A DNA stretch of 64,000 nt. It comes from Candidatus Altimarinota bacterium (lineage in GTDB: Bacteria; Patescibacteriota; Gracilibacteria; BD1-5; UBA6164). Location: positions 1-64,000 of the forward strand of contig JACFNZ010000001.1 in the NCBI GenBank assembly GCA_019454605.1, written 5' to 3'. Shown here piece by piece: positions 1 through 9,247 of this stretch. The translations under genes were made by a program, and so were the position numbers. Numbering within the stretch: the stretch's first letter is position 1; every line of letters starts with the position of its first letter. The notes under the pieces were generated by a model that saw only the letters and a program-made list of their open reading frames with translations, did no database searches and was not told the origin of the DNA.

Positions 1-16
1 ATAAGAAACATATTTA

Positions 17-428
17 ATAAGAGCATACATCTACGCATATTAAAAATATGTGAGGAAAGTCTGGACTCCAAGAGGGAAATTACAAAAGCTAACGGCTTTG
101 ATTGAGAAAATATAAGTATTAAATTTCTCAATACCACTAGTGCCACAGAGACAATACTATAAAGAGAAATCTTTAAAAAGGTGAAAAGTCAAAAAGTGTT
201 TTAAAAATTAATTATATAATTTTTTATATGTAAATATTTAAAGCTATTTTTGAAAAATTATAAGAAATTATAATATTTGGTAAACTGTGTATGGAGCAAT
301 GAGAATGGTATTTTTATAAATTACTCCCCTATTTTTTTATAAAAATATACTCAGCTTGAGGTTTTAGGTGACTAAAATCCTAGATAGATTGATGTAGAAG
401 TACAAAATCCGGCTTATTACTCTTATTA
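17..428 (+). ncRNA. rnpB: RNase P RNA (bacterial type)
   Basis: This is the catalytic RNA of RNase P, which trims tRNA 5' ends. The conserved core GAGGAAAGTCTGGACTCC (about 52-69) is followed by AGTGCCACAGAGACA near 139 and by GTAAACTGTGTATGGAGCAA near 281. The 3' core AGATAGATTGATG...AATCCGGCTTAT lies near 382-418. AATAAGAG near 17 pairs with CTCTTATT at 421-428 and forms the closing P1 helix, which sets both ends. The helices between these blocks are very AT-rich. The ends are approximate to a few bases. Confidence 0.93.
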
Positions 429-457
429 AATTTTTTTAGTTTATAGATTTTAAAGTA

Positions 458-1513
458 ATGAAAATAATTTTAGCTTGAATACAGTGATCTTGAAAATGAA
501 CTCAAGGAAAAATTTTAGAAAAAAAATATAATTTTAAAATATTTGATACTTGAGCACATATAAGAGAAATTTCTAAAGAAAATAGTGAAATATGAAGAGA
601 AGTAAAAGAGTTAATAGATGCTTGAAGATTAGTTCCAATTAATATACTTGAAAAAGTTTTTAAAAATTTCTTAGACAATCAATCAAGTGATGTTAATATT
701 GTTTTTGATTGAATCCCAAGAAATTTAGAACAAAAAGAGTTTTTTGATAGAATTGTTGATGATTTTAAAGTAATACATTTAAAACTAGATAAAAAAGAAG
801 CAGAAAATAGAGTTATTTGAAGAAAAATTTGTTTTTCTTGTCAAACAACTTACCCTAAAACATATGATCATAAATTTTGTGAAAGATGTTCTTGAAAAAT
901 ATGAGTAAGAGTTGATGATAGTGATGATAAAGCACTACAAAAAAGAATTGATATATTTGTAAATGAAACATTGCCTGTTATAAACTTATATAAAGAAGAG
1001 TGAAAAGTTATTGAAATAGATGCAACAAAAGATATTTCTAAAGTTTCAGAGGAAATAGAAGAAGTATTATGATTAAATACATTAAAAAAATATAAAATAA
1101 GAGAACTTGAATCAAATGAAAATGATATAAAAGATTTAAATAAATTATATGAAATATTTTGAAAGTGATATGAAGTTTCACCTAAAAATGTATATTTAAT
1201 AAATAAATCTTCTCGTGATTTTTTACTTTGATATGAAACTGATTGAAAAATTGTTTGAACTTTGAGTTTGTCAATATGTTTAAATGCATGACAAAACCCA
1301 TACTGAGTAATTGAAAATTTTTGTGTTTTAGATAATTATAGATGAATCTGAATTTGAAAGGCTTTAATGCAAGAAGCAGAAAATATTTCAAAAATGTTTG
1401 ATTGTTATAAAATAATGTTACTTTCAAATAAAAAACACACTGAATCTAACTCAATTTATTTAAAATTTTGATTTGAAAATGAATCAACTTTTTGATTTAA
1501 AAAATATATTTAA
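458..1513 (+). CDS. adk: adenylate kinase fused to a GNAT acetyltransferase
   Basis: The first ~205 residues are adenylate kinase (ATP + AMP = 2 ADP). They start MKIILAGIQGSGKGTQ, a P-loop in which several glycines are UGA, and include FDGIPRN. The LID domain carries a four-cysteine zinc knuckle (CFSC...CERC). From about residue 206 the chain continues without a stop into a second domain with NPYGVIENFCVLDNYRGIGI and GKALMQEAE, the acetyl-CoA loop of GNAT N-acetyltransferases. Ordinary Adk is ~215 aa; this protein is 351 aa. The acceptor of the acetyl group is unknown. The gene follows rnpB by 29 bases and heads a plus-strand run. Confidence 0.9.
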
Positions 1514-1525
1514 AATAATAACCTT

Positions 1526-2713
1526 ATGTTTTGATTTGAACTTTGAAGGGAATTTAAGCTTTCTATAGCAGAAATATTGTCTGCTTTTAAAAATAAAGAA
1601 GTATTTTTTGTAAATAAAAAAATACTTATTTTATCTTGAATTTCAAAAGATGAAATTTTAGAAAAATCAAAATTTTTATGAGGAACAATTAAAATTTTTG
1701 AGATCTTATGAAGTAAAAATACTAGTGAAAATCACAAAAAAGATATTGAAGAAATATTTTTAAACGATTTTTGAATTGAAAAATATATTTGAAAATTTAA
1801 TTATTGAGTAAATATTTTTTGAAATACAAGCCTAAAAACAGATGATTTATTAAAAGTTTCAAAAAATGCAGTAAAATCATTTTGATTAAACCCAAGATTT
1901 TTAAATCATGATAAAAAAAATTTATCTTCAATAGTTATTATAAAAGAAGCTTTAATTAAAAAAGAAACTGACTTTAATTTTTTATTTGTAGAAGATAAAT
2001 TATTTTTTTGAAAAACTATTTTTGTTCAAGATATTTATTCATATTCAAATAGAGATTATTCTAAATCAAGAGATATGAATGTTTGAATGCTTCCACCAAA
2101 ATTAGCTCAAATGATGATCAATTTATGAAATAATTTTTTAAAAAAAGATTTAGTTATTTATGATCCTTTTGTTTGACTTTGAACTGTTTTAATTGAATCA
2201 GTTTATATGTGAAATAAGTTAGTTTTTTGAAGTGATAAATCAGAAAGTATGGTGAGTTCTTCAACTAAAAATTTAGAAAAATTATTAAAAAATTTTAAGT
2301 TTGATTTTAAAATAATTAAGCAAAATGCTAAATATATAAATGAAGTAGATTTTTTAGATAAAGTAGATTTGATAGTTAGTGAATGATTTTTGTGAGAAAT
2401 AATGACAAAAAATAATATTTCAATTGAAAGAATAGATAGAAGTAAAAAAATATTGATTGATTTATATATTTCATTTTTTGAAAATTTAAAAAAAGTAAAT
2501 TATAAAAATAATATAGTTATTTCTTTTCCATTTTGGGATATAAAATGAAAATATTTGTTTTTTGATGAGGTTTATGATATAATAAAAAAAGATTTTTTAG
2601 TTATAAATTTACTAGAAAATAATACATTTCAATCAACCAAAGAGTGAAGTTTGCTTTATAAAAGAGATTCACAACTTGTTTGAAGAGAAATTTTTTTATT
2701 AAAATTAAAATAA
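1526..2713 (+). CDS. Trm11/TrmG10-like RNA guanosine methyltransferase
   Basis: A 395-residue S-adenosylmethionine-dependent RNA methylase, probably acting on tRNA guanosine N2. The central segment QDIYSYSNRDYSKSRD is followed by NVGMLPPKLAQMMINL. It matches the conserved block of the Trm-G10/Trm11 (UPF0020) family just before the methylase core. The SAM motif follows as YDPFVGLGTVLIE, with glycines encoded by UGA. The N-terminal ~150 residues occupy the place of a THUMP-like RNA-binding region but I see no clear motif there. The N/DPPY-type catalytic motif is diverged (VSEGFLGE at about residue 287). It starts 12 bases after the adk fusion, so they are likely cotranscribed. Confidence 0.75.
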
Positions 2714-2715
2714 AT

Positions 2716-4224
2716 ATGTGAAATAAAGTTATAACATTACAAAGTATATGACAAAAAGAAATAAAAGAAGATAGTGAGAGATTTATTGATATGAGTGACT
2801 TTTATGTAGAGGATTATAGGGAAATAATGAGGTATTTAAGGCCAATAAAAATAAATAATCTCGATGTTACAGTTCTTGATTTATTTAATATACCTTTAAC
2901 TACAGATGATGCTATTAAAGATTTTATTTTAAAAAGAACTTCTATTGATATTGATTCTAAAGAATGACTACAAAAAATTAATGATTTATTTAACAAGGCA
3001 ATTGATTTATATGAAAAAAGATATTTTAAAAAAATTCCTAAAAAAATACAAAAATTATATTTTAAAGATTCAAAACAAGTAATTAATTTTTTAAAAGAAA
3101 CAAAAACAAATAAGACTTCAGGAATTATAAGTTGTTCTATAGCTAAAATTTCTTATGCTATAAATGATATATTATTACATGATAAAATTAAAAGAGAATC
3201 ATTTTTAGATAGACAATTTATTAAAGAACATTTAGAATGACCTTTTCAAATAAGTGAAGCTTATGAGGATATCAATCAAAATATTTATAGAAATTGAAAG
3301 GTTGTTATATGAGATAGAATTATAAATTTTAAATTAATTGCAAGACAAAAATCAAAAGATTCTATTATTTGAAAGCAAATTTCTGATGCAAAATATTATT
3401 CTGTAGATGAATTTAAAGATATTGTTTGAGTTACTATATATGTTGACAAAGATGATGAAGCTGCACTTATGATGCAATATATTGACCAAATGATTTATAG
3501 ATGAAAAGCTGAAATAAAAAATAAAAATTGATTAAGTTTAAAAAAAGTAAAAAATACAACCTACTTAGAACAAGAATTTTATTTAAAATTAGAAGCAGAA
3601 ACAAAAAAGATAGAAAATAAAGAAGATGAGGGAGAAAAGGAATTTAAAGAAAGATCATCAACATTTGCCCCAGAAAAACAAAATGATAAAAAAAGTTCTT
3701 CAGCTAAAAATTATAAAGAAATAAAATTAGTTTGAAATGTATATTTATCTTTAGAAGAATGAACTAAATCATCTAAATTTCCAATTTGAACAGAAATAAA
3801 ATTTGTTGTTTGATGACATGATAATGAAAAAGGAATTGCATTACAAACAATTTATGATTATATAAAAAAATTTAGAGAATTAACTCGCCTTTGAATTCCA
3901 ATAAGGGAAATTGATTTAATAAATTATGTAAATGATTTTTTTGAAAATATTGATTTTTATCTAAAAAAGAAAAATAAAGAAAAACACAATTATTATAATG
4001 AATTATTACATGATTTTACTGAATTTTGATATTTAGATAAAGAAATTACATTAAATTGAAATATAGAAAATAATGAAAAAATATTAGCTTTATGATTATT
4101 AAATCATTTTAGAGCAAACCTAGTAAAAATAAAAATGCCTAACTCTACTAAATTTTTTTATTTTGATAAACATATTTTATCATTAAGAGATGCTTGATTA
4201 TTTAAAGAAATAAAAAAAATTTAA
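2716..4224 (+). CDS. large protein with a diverged RelA/SpoT-like nucleotidyltransferase region
   Basis: A 502-residue soluble protein that I do not firmly recognise. Residues ~195-250 read KLIARQKSKDSIIGKQ followed by DEFKDIVGVTIYV. This resembles the RelA/SpoT synthetase core (R-x-K-x-x-x-S-I-x-x-K ... D-I-x-G-x-R-I). Later, TEIKFVVGGHDNEKGIA could correspond to the E-x-Q-I block. A charged low-complexity stretch (about residues 290-345) splits the domain. The canonical NGYxxIH segment is not visible, so enzymatic activity is doubtful. It starts 2 bases after the preceding stop and ends before a hairpin terminator. A full-length RSH protein is encoded separately at 9227-11521. Confidence 0.45.
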
Positions 4225-4260
4225 AAATAAGAATTGATATTTTAAAAAAATTACTATAAT

Positions 4261-4293
4261 AAAAATACCTTTGAAAAATCACTGGTATTTTTT
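4261..4293 (+). terminator. Rho-independent terminator
   Basis: AAAAATACC pairs with GGTATTTTT around a 14-base loop and runs into T's. It follows the 2716-4224 gene and separates it from the next one. Confidence 0.7.
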
Positions 4294-4311
4294 AGTTTAT
4301 ATTTAAAATTT

Positions 4312-4644
4312 ATGAAAATAAAAATTTATTGAAAAAATAAAGAAACTCAAACTCTATTAGAACAAGTTAATTATGCAATTGATGAGTTATGATTAAATGA
4401 CTTTATGGATGTGGGAATCATTAATGATGATGTTACAAAAAATGAATTAAATATTACAAAAGAACCTGCTTTAATTATAGAAGAAGAATCTATATCTTTT
4501 AAAGATATGATTTTTGAATGAATTATACCAGAAATAGATGAATTAAAATCTATGTTTATATCAATAGTTTGAGGATGAGAGTCATGAGAAAGTTGATGTA
4601 GTACTTGAGCTTGATGTGGATGATGTTGAACTCCTTGTCATTAA
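4312..4644 (+). CDS. thioredoxin-like protein lacking CxxC but with a Cys/Gly-rich tail
   Basis: A 110-residue protein. Its N-terminal ~80 residues (MKIKIYGKNKETQTL..., then KEPALIIEEE and a final helix) follow the pattern of the short thioredoxin_3 (redox-active disulfide) family. That family normally begins with a GxxCxxC active site and carries a TPALVIDG strand. Here the active-site cysteines are replaced (YGKNKET). Five cysteines instead cluster in the last 19 residues (GCSTGAGCGGCGTPCH region), most of whose glycines are UGA. The tail may bind metal or act as the redox site; this is inference. The gene lies between a terminator and an MscS-related gene. Confidence 0.6.
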
Positions 4645-4668
4645 TATTTTATAAATTAATTTAATTTT

Positions 4669-5403
4669 ATGATTTTTGATATTGAAAATTCTTTAGATGT
4701 AATTTATGTCGATATAATTAGAAAAATTGAAACTTTTTGACCTAAAATAATAGGTTGATTAATTATCTTTATTATTTGATGAATTATATCTATTTTATTA
4801 TATAAATTTTTAATATTTTTTTTTAAAAAAATAAAATTAAATCAAATAATAGATAGACTTAAAGTTTCTTTTGATGAAGAACAATTATCATCAAAAGAAG
4901 AATCAAATAAAAAAATAAAAAATATAAAAAATATTGCTAAAACAAACAGATTTACAGATAAAATAAAAGTTGATGATGTGGTAGCAAAATCAGCATCTTA
5001 CTATATACTTGTTGTTTTTTTAAGATTATCAATAGGATTTATATGAATATATGAAATAGAAGATTTTTTAAAAGATGTAACTGATTATTTGCCTAACTTA
5101 TTTGTTTGAGTTTTGATTGGTTTTTTTTGAATAAGATTTGCTAATTTTATATATGATGTAGTTTATCATACTTTGAGTATTTCAAAAGAAAAAACAGCAA
5201 ATATTATCGCAGAATGAGCTCGTATTATTATACTATTTTTTACATTAATGGTATTTTTAGAATATACTAAAATAGTTTCAATGTTTATTATAAATACTAT
5301 TTTAATATGATTTATTTCAATGCTTGCCCTTGCTTGATGACTTGCATTTTGAATATGATGAAAAGAAATAGCTCGTGAAATACTTGAATCTTTTAAAAAA
5401 TAA
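4669..5403 (+). CDS. MscS-related membrane protein (conserved TM helix family)
   Basis: A 244-residue membrane protein with about five hydrophobic segments. One is near the N-terminus (residues 23-50), followed by a charged cytoplasmic loop (60-105) and then four further helices. The C-terminus LALAGGLAFGIGGKEIAREI is the glycine-rich pore-helix signature of mechanosensitive channel relatives (TM_helix/MscS-like). The protein ends straight after it, so the large cytoplasmic beta/cage domains of full MscS are absent. It may be a small channel or a stress-sensing membrane protein. It is 24 bases after the thioredoxin-like gene and 11 bases before mtaB. Confidence 0.7.
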
Positions 5404-5414
5404 ATAAAAAATAA

Positions 5415-6671
5415 ATGAAATATAAAGTTTTTGGGTGTAAGGTAAATAAATACTTTACTGATGAGTGGTTAAATAGTGCTTATTTAAAAGATAAATCTTG
5501 ACTATTTGTAGCTTCTTGTGTAGTTACAGACAGTGCTAAAAAAAAGTGGTTAAAATTTGTAAAGCAAGAACTTAGTAACTTAAAAGAAAATGAAAAAATC
5601 TTTATAAGTTGATGTTGAGCTTTTGAAAATTGAAAAGAAAATAAAGAGTTTTTTAAAGTTTATCAAGAACTTTCAGATTTTCAAGATAAAATAGAAGTTT
5701 TATGAGAAGCTCCTCCAAAAGAAGAAAAAAAACAAAAACTTGATTTATCTAAATTATGAAATTTAAAAAATAAATTATCTTTAACAACAAAAAAGTTTTT
5801 ACTTATACAATGATGATGTGATAGTTTTTGTACTTTTTGTCTAACAGTTCAAAAAAGATGAAGACATTTTTTTAGATCAAAAGAAGATATAGTTGACGAA
5901 ATTACAGAATTTGAAATGCAATGATGAAAAGAAGTTGTTTTAACATGAGTAAATTTAGCTGCTTGGTGACAAGATACTACAAATGAGTTTACCAAACCAA
6001 AACTTCATGAATTATTACAATATATTTTAGATAAAACAGATATAAAAAGGATAAGAATTAGTTCTTTATGACCTGAATTTGTTTGAGAAGATTTATTAAA
6101 AGTTTTTGAAAATAAAAGAATTTACCCTCATTTTCATTTTTCTATACAATCATGAAATTCAAGAATTTTAAAATTAATGAGAAGACATTATGATTGAGAT
6201 TATATGAGAGATTTACTAAATAAAACTTTAAAAATAAAAAGAGAAGATTTGGTTTCTGTAAGTATCTGAGCTGATTTAATAGTATGATTTCCTTGAGAAA
6301 CTAACACAGAGTTTGAAGATACTTTAAACTTAGTAAAAGATTATAATATAACAAAAGTTCATTGATTTCCTTTTTCAAATCATACTTTGTGAGAGCATGT
6401 TCCAGCAAGTTATTTTAAATGACAAATTGATGATAAAATTAAAAAAGAAAGACTTGAAAAACTACTTTATGCTTGAGAGGAAGTTAGAGAAAATTTTATA
6501 AAAACTCAAGTCTGAAAAACATTTGAAGTTTTAGTTGAAAGTGTTAATAATTGAATTTTTAAATGATGGACTCAAAATTATATTGAAGCTACAAATGATA
6601 ATTTTGAAGTAATTTCTTGAGAAATTAAAAAAAATGAAATAATAATTTGAAAAATAAAAAAATGATATTAA
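5415..6671 (+). CDS. mtaB: tRNA (N6-threonylcarbamoyladenosine) methylthiotransferase MtaB-like, radical SAM
   Basis: A 418-residue MiaB-family enzyme that adds a methylthio group to a modified adenosine at tRNA position 37. The N-terminal UPF0004 domain starts MKYKVFGCKVNKYFTDEW, with cysteines at FGC, ASC and GCG for one iron-sulfur cluster. The radical-SAM cluster motif is GGCDSFCTFC (about residue 135). TGVNLAAWGQD, ISSLGPE, HFHFSIQSGN and IVGFPGET follow in family order. A TRAM-like C-terminal strand region (FEVLVESVNNGIF...) completes it. The LGCKVN opening and overall pattern favour MtaB over MiaB or RimO. It ends in a hairpin shared with the opposite gene. Confidence 0.85.
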
Positions 6672-6687
6672 TTAATATCATTTTTTT
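6661..6687. terminator. bidirectional terminator between convergent genes
   Basis: The perfect palindrome AATGATATTAATTAATATCATT has A's before it and T's after it. It overlaps the stop of mtaB and ends at the stop of the minus-strand MBL-like gene, so it can serve both. Confidence 0.75.
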
Positions 6688-7150
6688 ATTTTAGATTTAT
6701 AAATTCAGTATTTTCTATTCAAATTTCTTGTTTCAATTTAAAGTTTTCAACTTCCTCTTTATGTTGTCATAAAGTATTTAAAAATATATCTTTTGCATCT
6801 CAAAAAGGAATAATAACTCTTGATTCAATATTTTCAACTATTTTTACTGCTTCTTTAGTTCAAGTAACTAAAAGTATATCTATATCTCAAAAAAAACTCA
6901 TTATTTCTTCTTTTTGTTCAAAGTTGTCTTCAAATAACACAAAAACAACTTTTTGCTCTATCAAAAAACTATAAAAAAGTTTATTTTCAAACTCTTTTAT
7001 TTCAAGTAAAATTCAAGATTTTTCATATTCTCAAGGAAAATTTACTAAATAATCTCAAATTTTTATTTCTTTTTTTATTATATCAATATAAATCAAATTA
7101 TTTTCTGATTTTATTTGTAATAAATCATTTTTATTAAATATTTCTATCAT
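6686..7150 (-). CDS. small metallo-beta-lactamase-fold-like protein
   Basis: A 154-residue protein. Its pattern (VNFPGEYEKSGILLEI, then LFYSFLIEQKVVFVLFED, GDIDILLVTGT and IIPFGDA) resembles short MBL-fold proteins of the UlaG/PF13483 type, where GPGEYE and a final HxG-like strand recur. The metal-binding HxHxDH motif is missing, so a hydrolase activity is unlikely. It could be a structural relative. It starts 6 bases after the NUDIX gene upstream on the same strand, so the two probably form an operon. Confidence 0.5.
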
Positions 7151-7156
7151 AATTTT

Positions 7157-7612
7157 TTATATAAAATAAACTTTATTTTTTGAAATAATACTTGGCAAAT
7201 CAAATTTTACTTCAAGGTCTTTTATTTCTTCAATTGGGACCCATTTGTATCAAACAAACCTTTCTTCTTTTTGAGGTTTAGGCTCACTATCTCATTTATA
7301 TTTTATTAAAAATAAATACACATCTTTATCTACGAGTGGATTATCTTCTAAATATCAAGCTGTAAAGGTATAATTTAGTTTTGTAATAAATTTTATAATT
7401 TCAAAATCTTTTTGTGACAATCAAGTTTCTTCTGAAGTTTCTCTAAGTGCCGTTTGACTCGCTGTTTCTCAAGATTCCATATGTCATTTAGGAGTAACAA
7501 GCTCTATTTGTTGTTTAGCATTTAACCATTCAAGTAATAAAATATCTATTTTATTTTCCTTAGATTTACGATAAACAATACCTCATGAACTTTTTTCATA
7601 TATTTTAACCAT
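7157..7612 (-). CDS. NUDIX hydrolase
   Basis: A 151-residue nucleoside-diphosphate-linked hydrolase. The Nudix box is complete and includes the metal-binding glutamates: GHMESGETASQTALRETSEE followed by TG (residues ~43-64). GH and other glycines are UGA. The N-terminus MVKIYEKSSGGIVYR is typical for the bis-tetraphosphate/8-oxo-dGTP-type members. The substrate cannot be read from sequence. It is transcribed with the MBL-like gene just downstream and diverges from the sortase gene. Confidence 0.9.
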
Positions 7613-7750
7613 TTTTACTTAAATAATTTTATTAATTTACTTTAATATAACTATTTTTGATAAAGTTGCAAGATTATTAATAAATAAAATTGCATAAAAA
7701 TAATATTTTAAAATTGTCAAATTATATTTAATTTTAAACCAATTAAAATC

Positions 7751-7779
7751 TTGCTTTCAAAAAAAAAGTATGTTAAAAT
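7751..7779 (+). promoter_or_regulatory. sigma-70-type promoter of the sortase gene
   Basis: TTGCTT and TAAAAT are separated by exactly 17 bases, and TGT precedes the -10 as an extended -10 element. It lies about 36 bases upstream of the sortase ATG. The same layout recurs at 11603, 30783 and 33501. Confidence 0.55.
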
Positions 7780-7814
7780 AATATTACTTTAAAAAACAAA
7801 TATAAAAATAAAAT

Positions 7815-8894
7815 ATGACAAATACAAATTTAGATTTTTTAGAAAATCTAGAAAATTCTGACATTTTAAATAACAATACACTACTAGACAATTTAGATAG
7901 TGAAAAAATAGACAATAATCTAGATGATTTAATATTAAAACAGATAGATAATGAATATTTAAATAATTCTAATTTAGATGATATATTAAATGATAATAAT
8001 TTTTTAGAAAATTTAGATAACAAAAATAATAATCCAGATGATATTTTAAATAATAATAACTTAGAAAATTTATATAAAAAACCATCTAAACTATTAAATT
8101 CAATAATATTTTCAATAAAATATATATCTACTTCAGCTTTAATATTTTGAGTATTAATTTTATGAGCAAATTATAGTGCTTATATAGAAATAGCTAGAAG
8201 TTATCTAAATCCTGAAATCTTAGAAAATAATAAAAATGCATTAATTGCATCTGTAAATAATAATCAAATAACTTCAGTAAAAGATACTAAAATAGAAGAA
8301 ATCAAAGAAGATAAACCATCAAAACAAGTTGATGAAAAAGACACAAAAATTGAAGAATCAAAAAATAAAACTTTCCACTCAATAAATAAACTTATAAATA
8401 AAGAATCAAAAGATTTTAATGCAAATATAGAAATAGTTCCTTATGAAAATAGAATAATTATCCCTAAAATAGCTAAAAATATCCCTTTAATTGATGTTTG
8501 AAATAAAACTGTTAGTGATGTAGCAGAGCTTGAAAATATATTTCAAAGTGAACTAATGAATTGAATTGTTAGATACCCTTGAAGCGCAAGACCTTGAGAA
8601 AAATGAAATAGTTTTATTTTTGGTCATTCATCAAATTTTCCTTGGATTAAATGAGAATATAATGATGTTTTTGCCTTAATAGATAATTTAACTTTTGGGG
8701 ATGAAATTATTTCTTACTATTGACAAAAAAAATATATATATAAAGTAAAAGAAAAAAAAGTTATAAAACCTTGAGATATTTCTGTTTTAAAAAGAGATGA
8801 AAATAAAAAAGAAATTACATTAATGACTTGTTGGCCTGTATGAACTACCTTAAATAGAATGATTGTAGTTTGAGAGCTTGTTGAAGTAAAATAA
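7815..8894 (+). CDS. sortase with a long Asn/Asp-rich N-terminus
   Basis: A 359-residue membrane-anchored transpeptidase that would attach proteins to the cell surface. The first ~95 residues are a low-complexity Asn/Asp/Leu stretch with repeated LENL/DDIL units predicted to sit in the cytoplasm. A single membrane helix follows (about 100-125). The extracellular sortase domain has the catalytic histidine in FIFGHSSNFPW, the cysteine in LMTCWPVGTTLNRM, and the arginine just after it. TLxTC is here TLMTC. Glycines of the domain are UGA. No certain LPxTG substrate is seen in this window; the protein at 40468-41355 has a suitable C-terminal anchor. Confidence 0.88.
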
Positions 8895-8918
8895 TTTTTT
8901 ATTAATTAAAATAAATAT

Positions 8919-9218
8919 ATGGAAAACTTAAATATAGAATACAAATACAAAACTGCAAAAGAAATAATTGAAGCTTTAAGTTGATTTTTGACAAGTTCTG
9001 TTTTAAATATAATTTTGTTTATTATAATAATAGTCTTTATAATAATATTAATTTTATACATAACCCCTAGTTTAAATGCTTTTTTAACTGCTAGAAAATC
9101 AAATAAAGATAGGCAAAATAAGAAACTATCTCTACAGCAAATACTTATACAAAAAGAAATTGAAGAAGAAATAGAAAAAGAATTAAAAGAAGACGCAGAA
9201 AAAAAACTTTCTATATAG
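8919..9218 (+). CDS. small single-span membrane protein with charged cytoplasmic tail
   Basis: A 99-residue protein without a recognisable family. It has an N-terminal soluble stretch (1-25), one long hydrophobic helix rich in Ile (about 30-52) and a highly charged, probably helical C-terminus ending in a Glu/Lys run. The first internal TGA (residue 22) must be read as Gly to reach the upstream ATG. It begins 24 bases after the sortase stop and is probably cotranscribed, so it may be an accessory of the sortase system. Confidence 0.75.
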
Positions 9219-9247
9219 CAGATCAGCTATTTAGAAAGTTTTTTTAT
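9204..9247. terminator. bidirectional terminator
   Basis: An imperfect inverted repeat (AAACTTTCTATATAGC ... GCTATTTAGAAAGTTT) has A's before it and T's after it. It covers the stops of the plus-strand membrane protein and the minus-strand RSH gene, which lie 8 bases apart. Confidence 0.75.
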
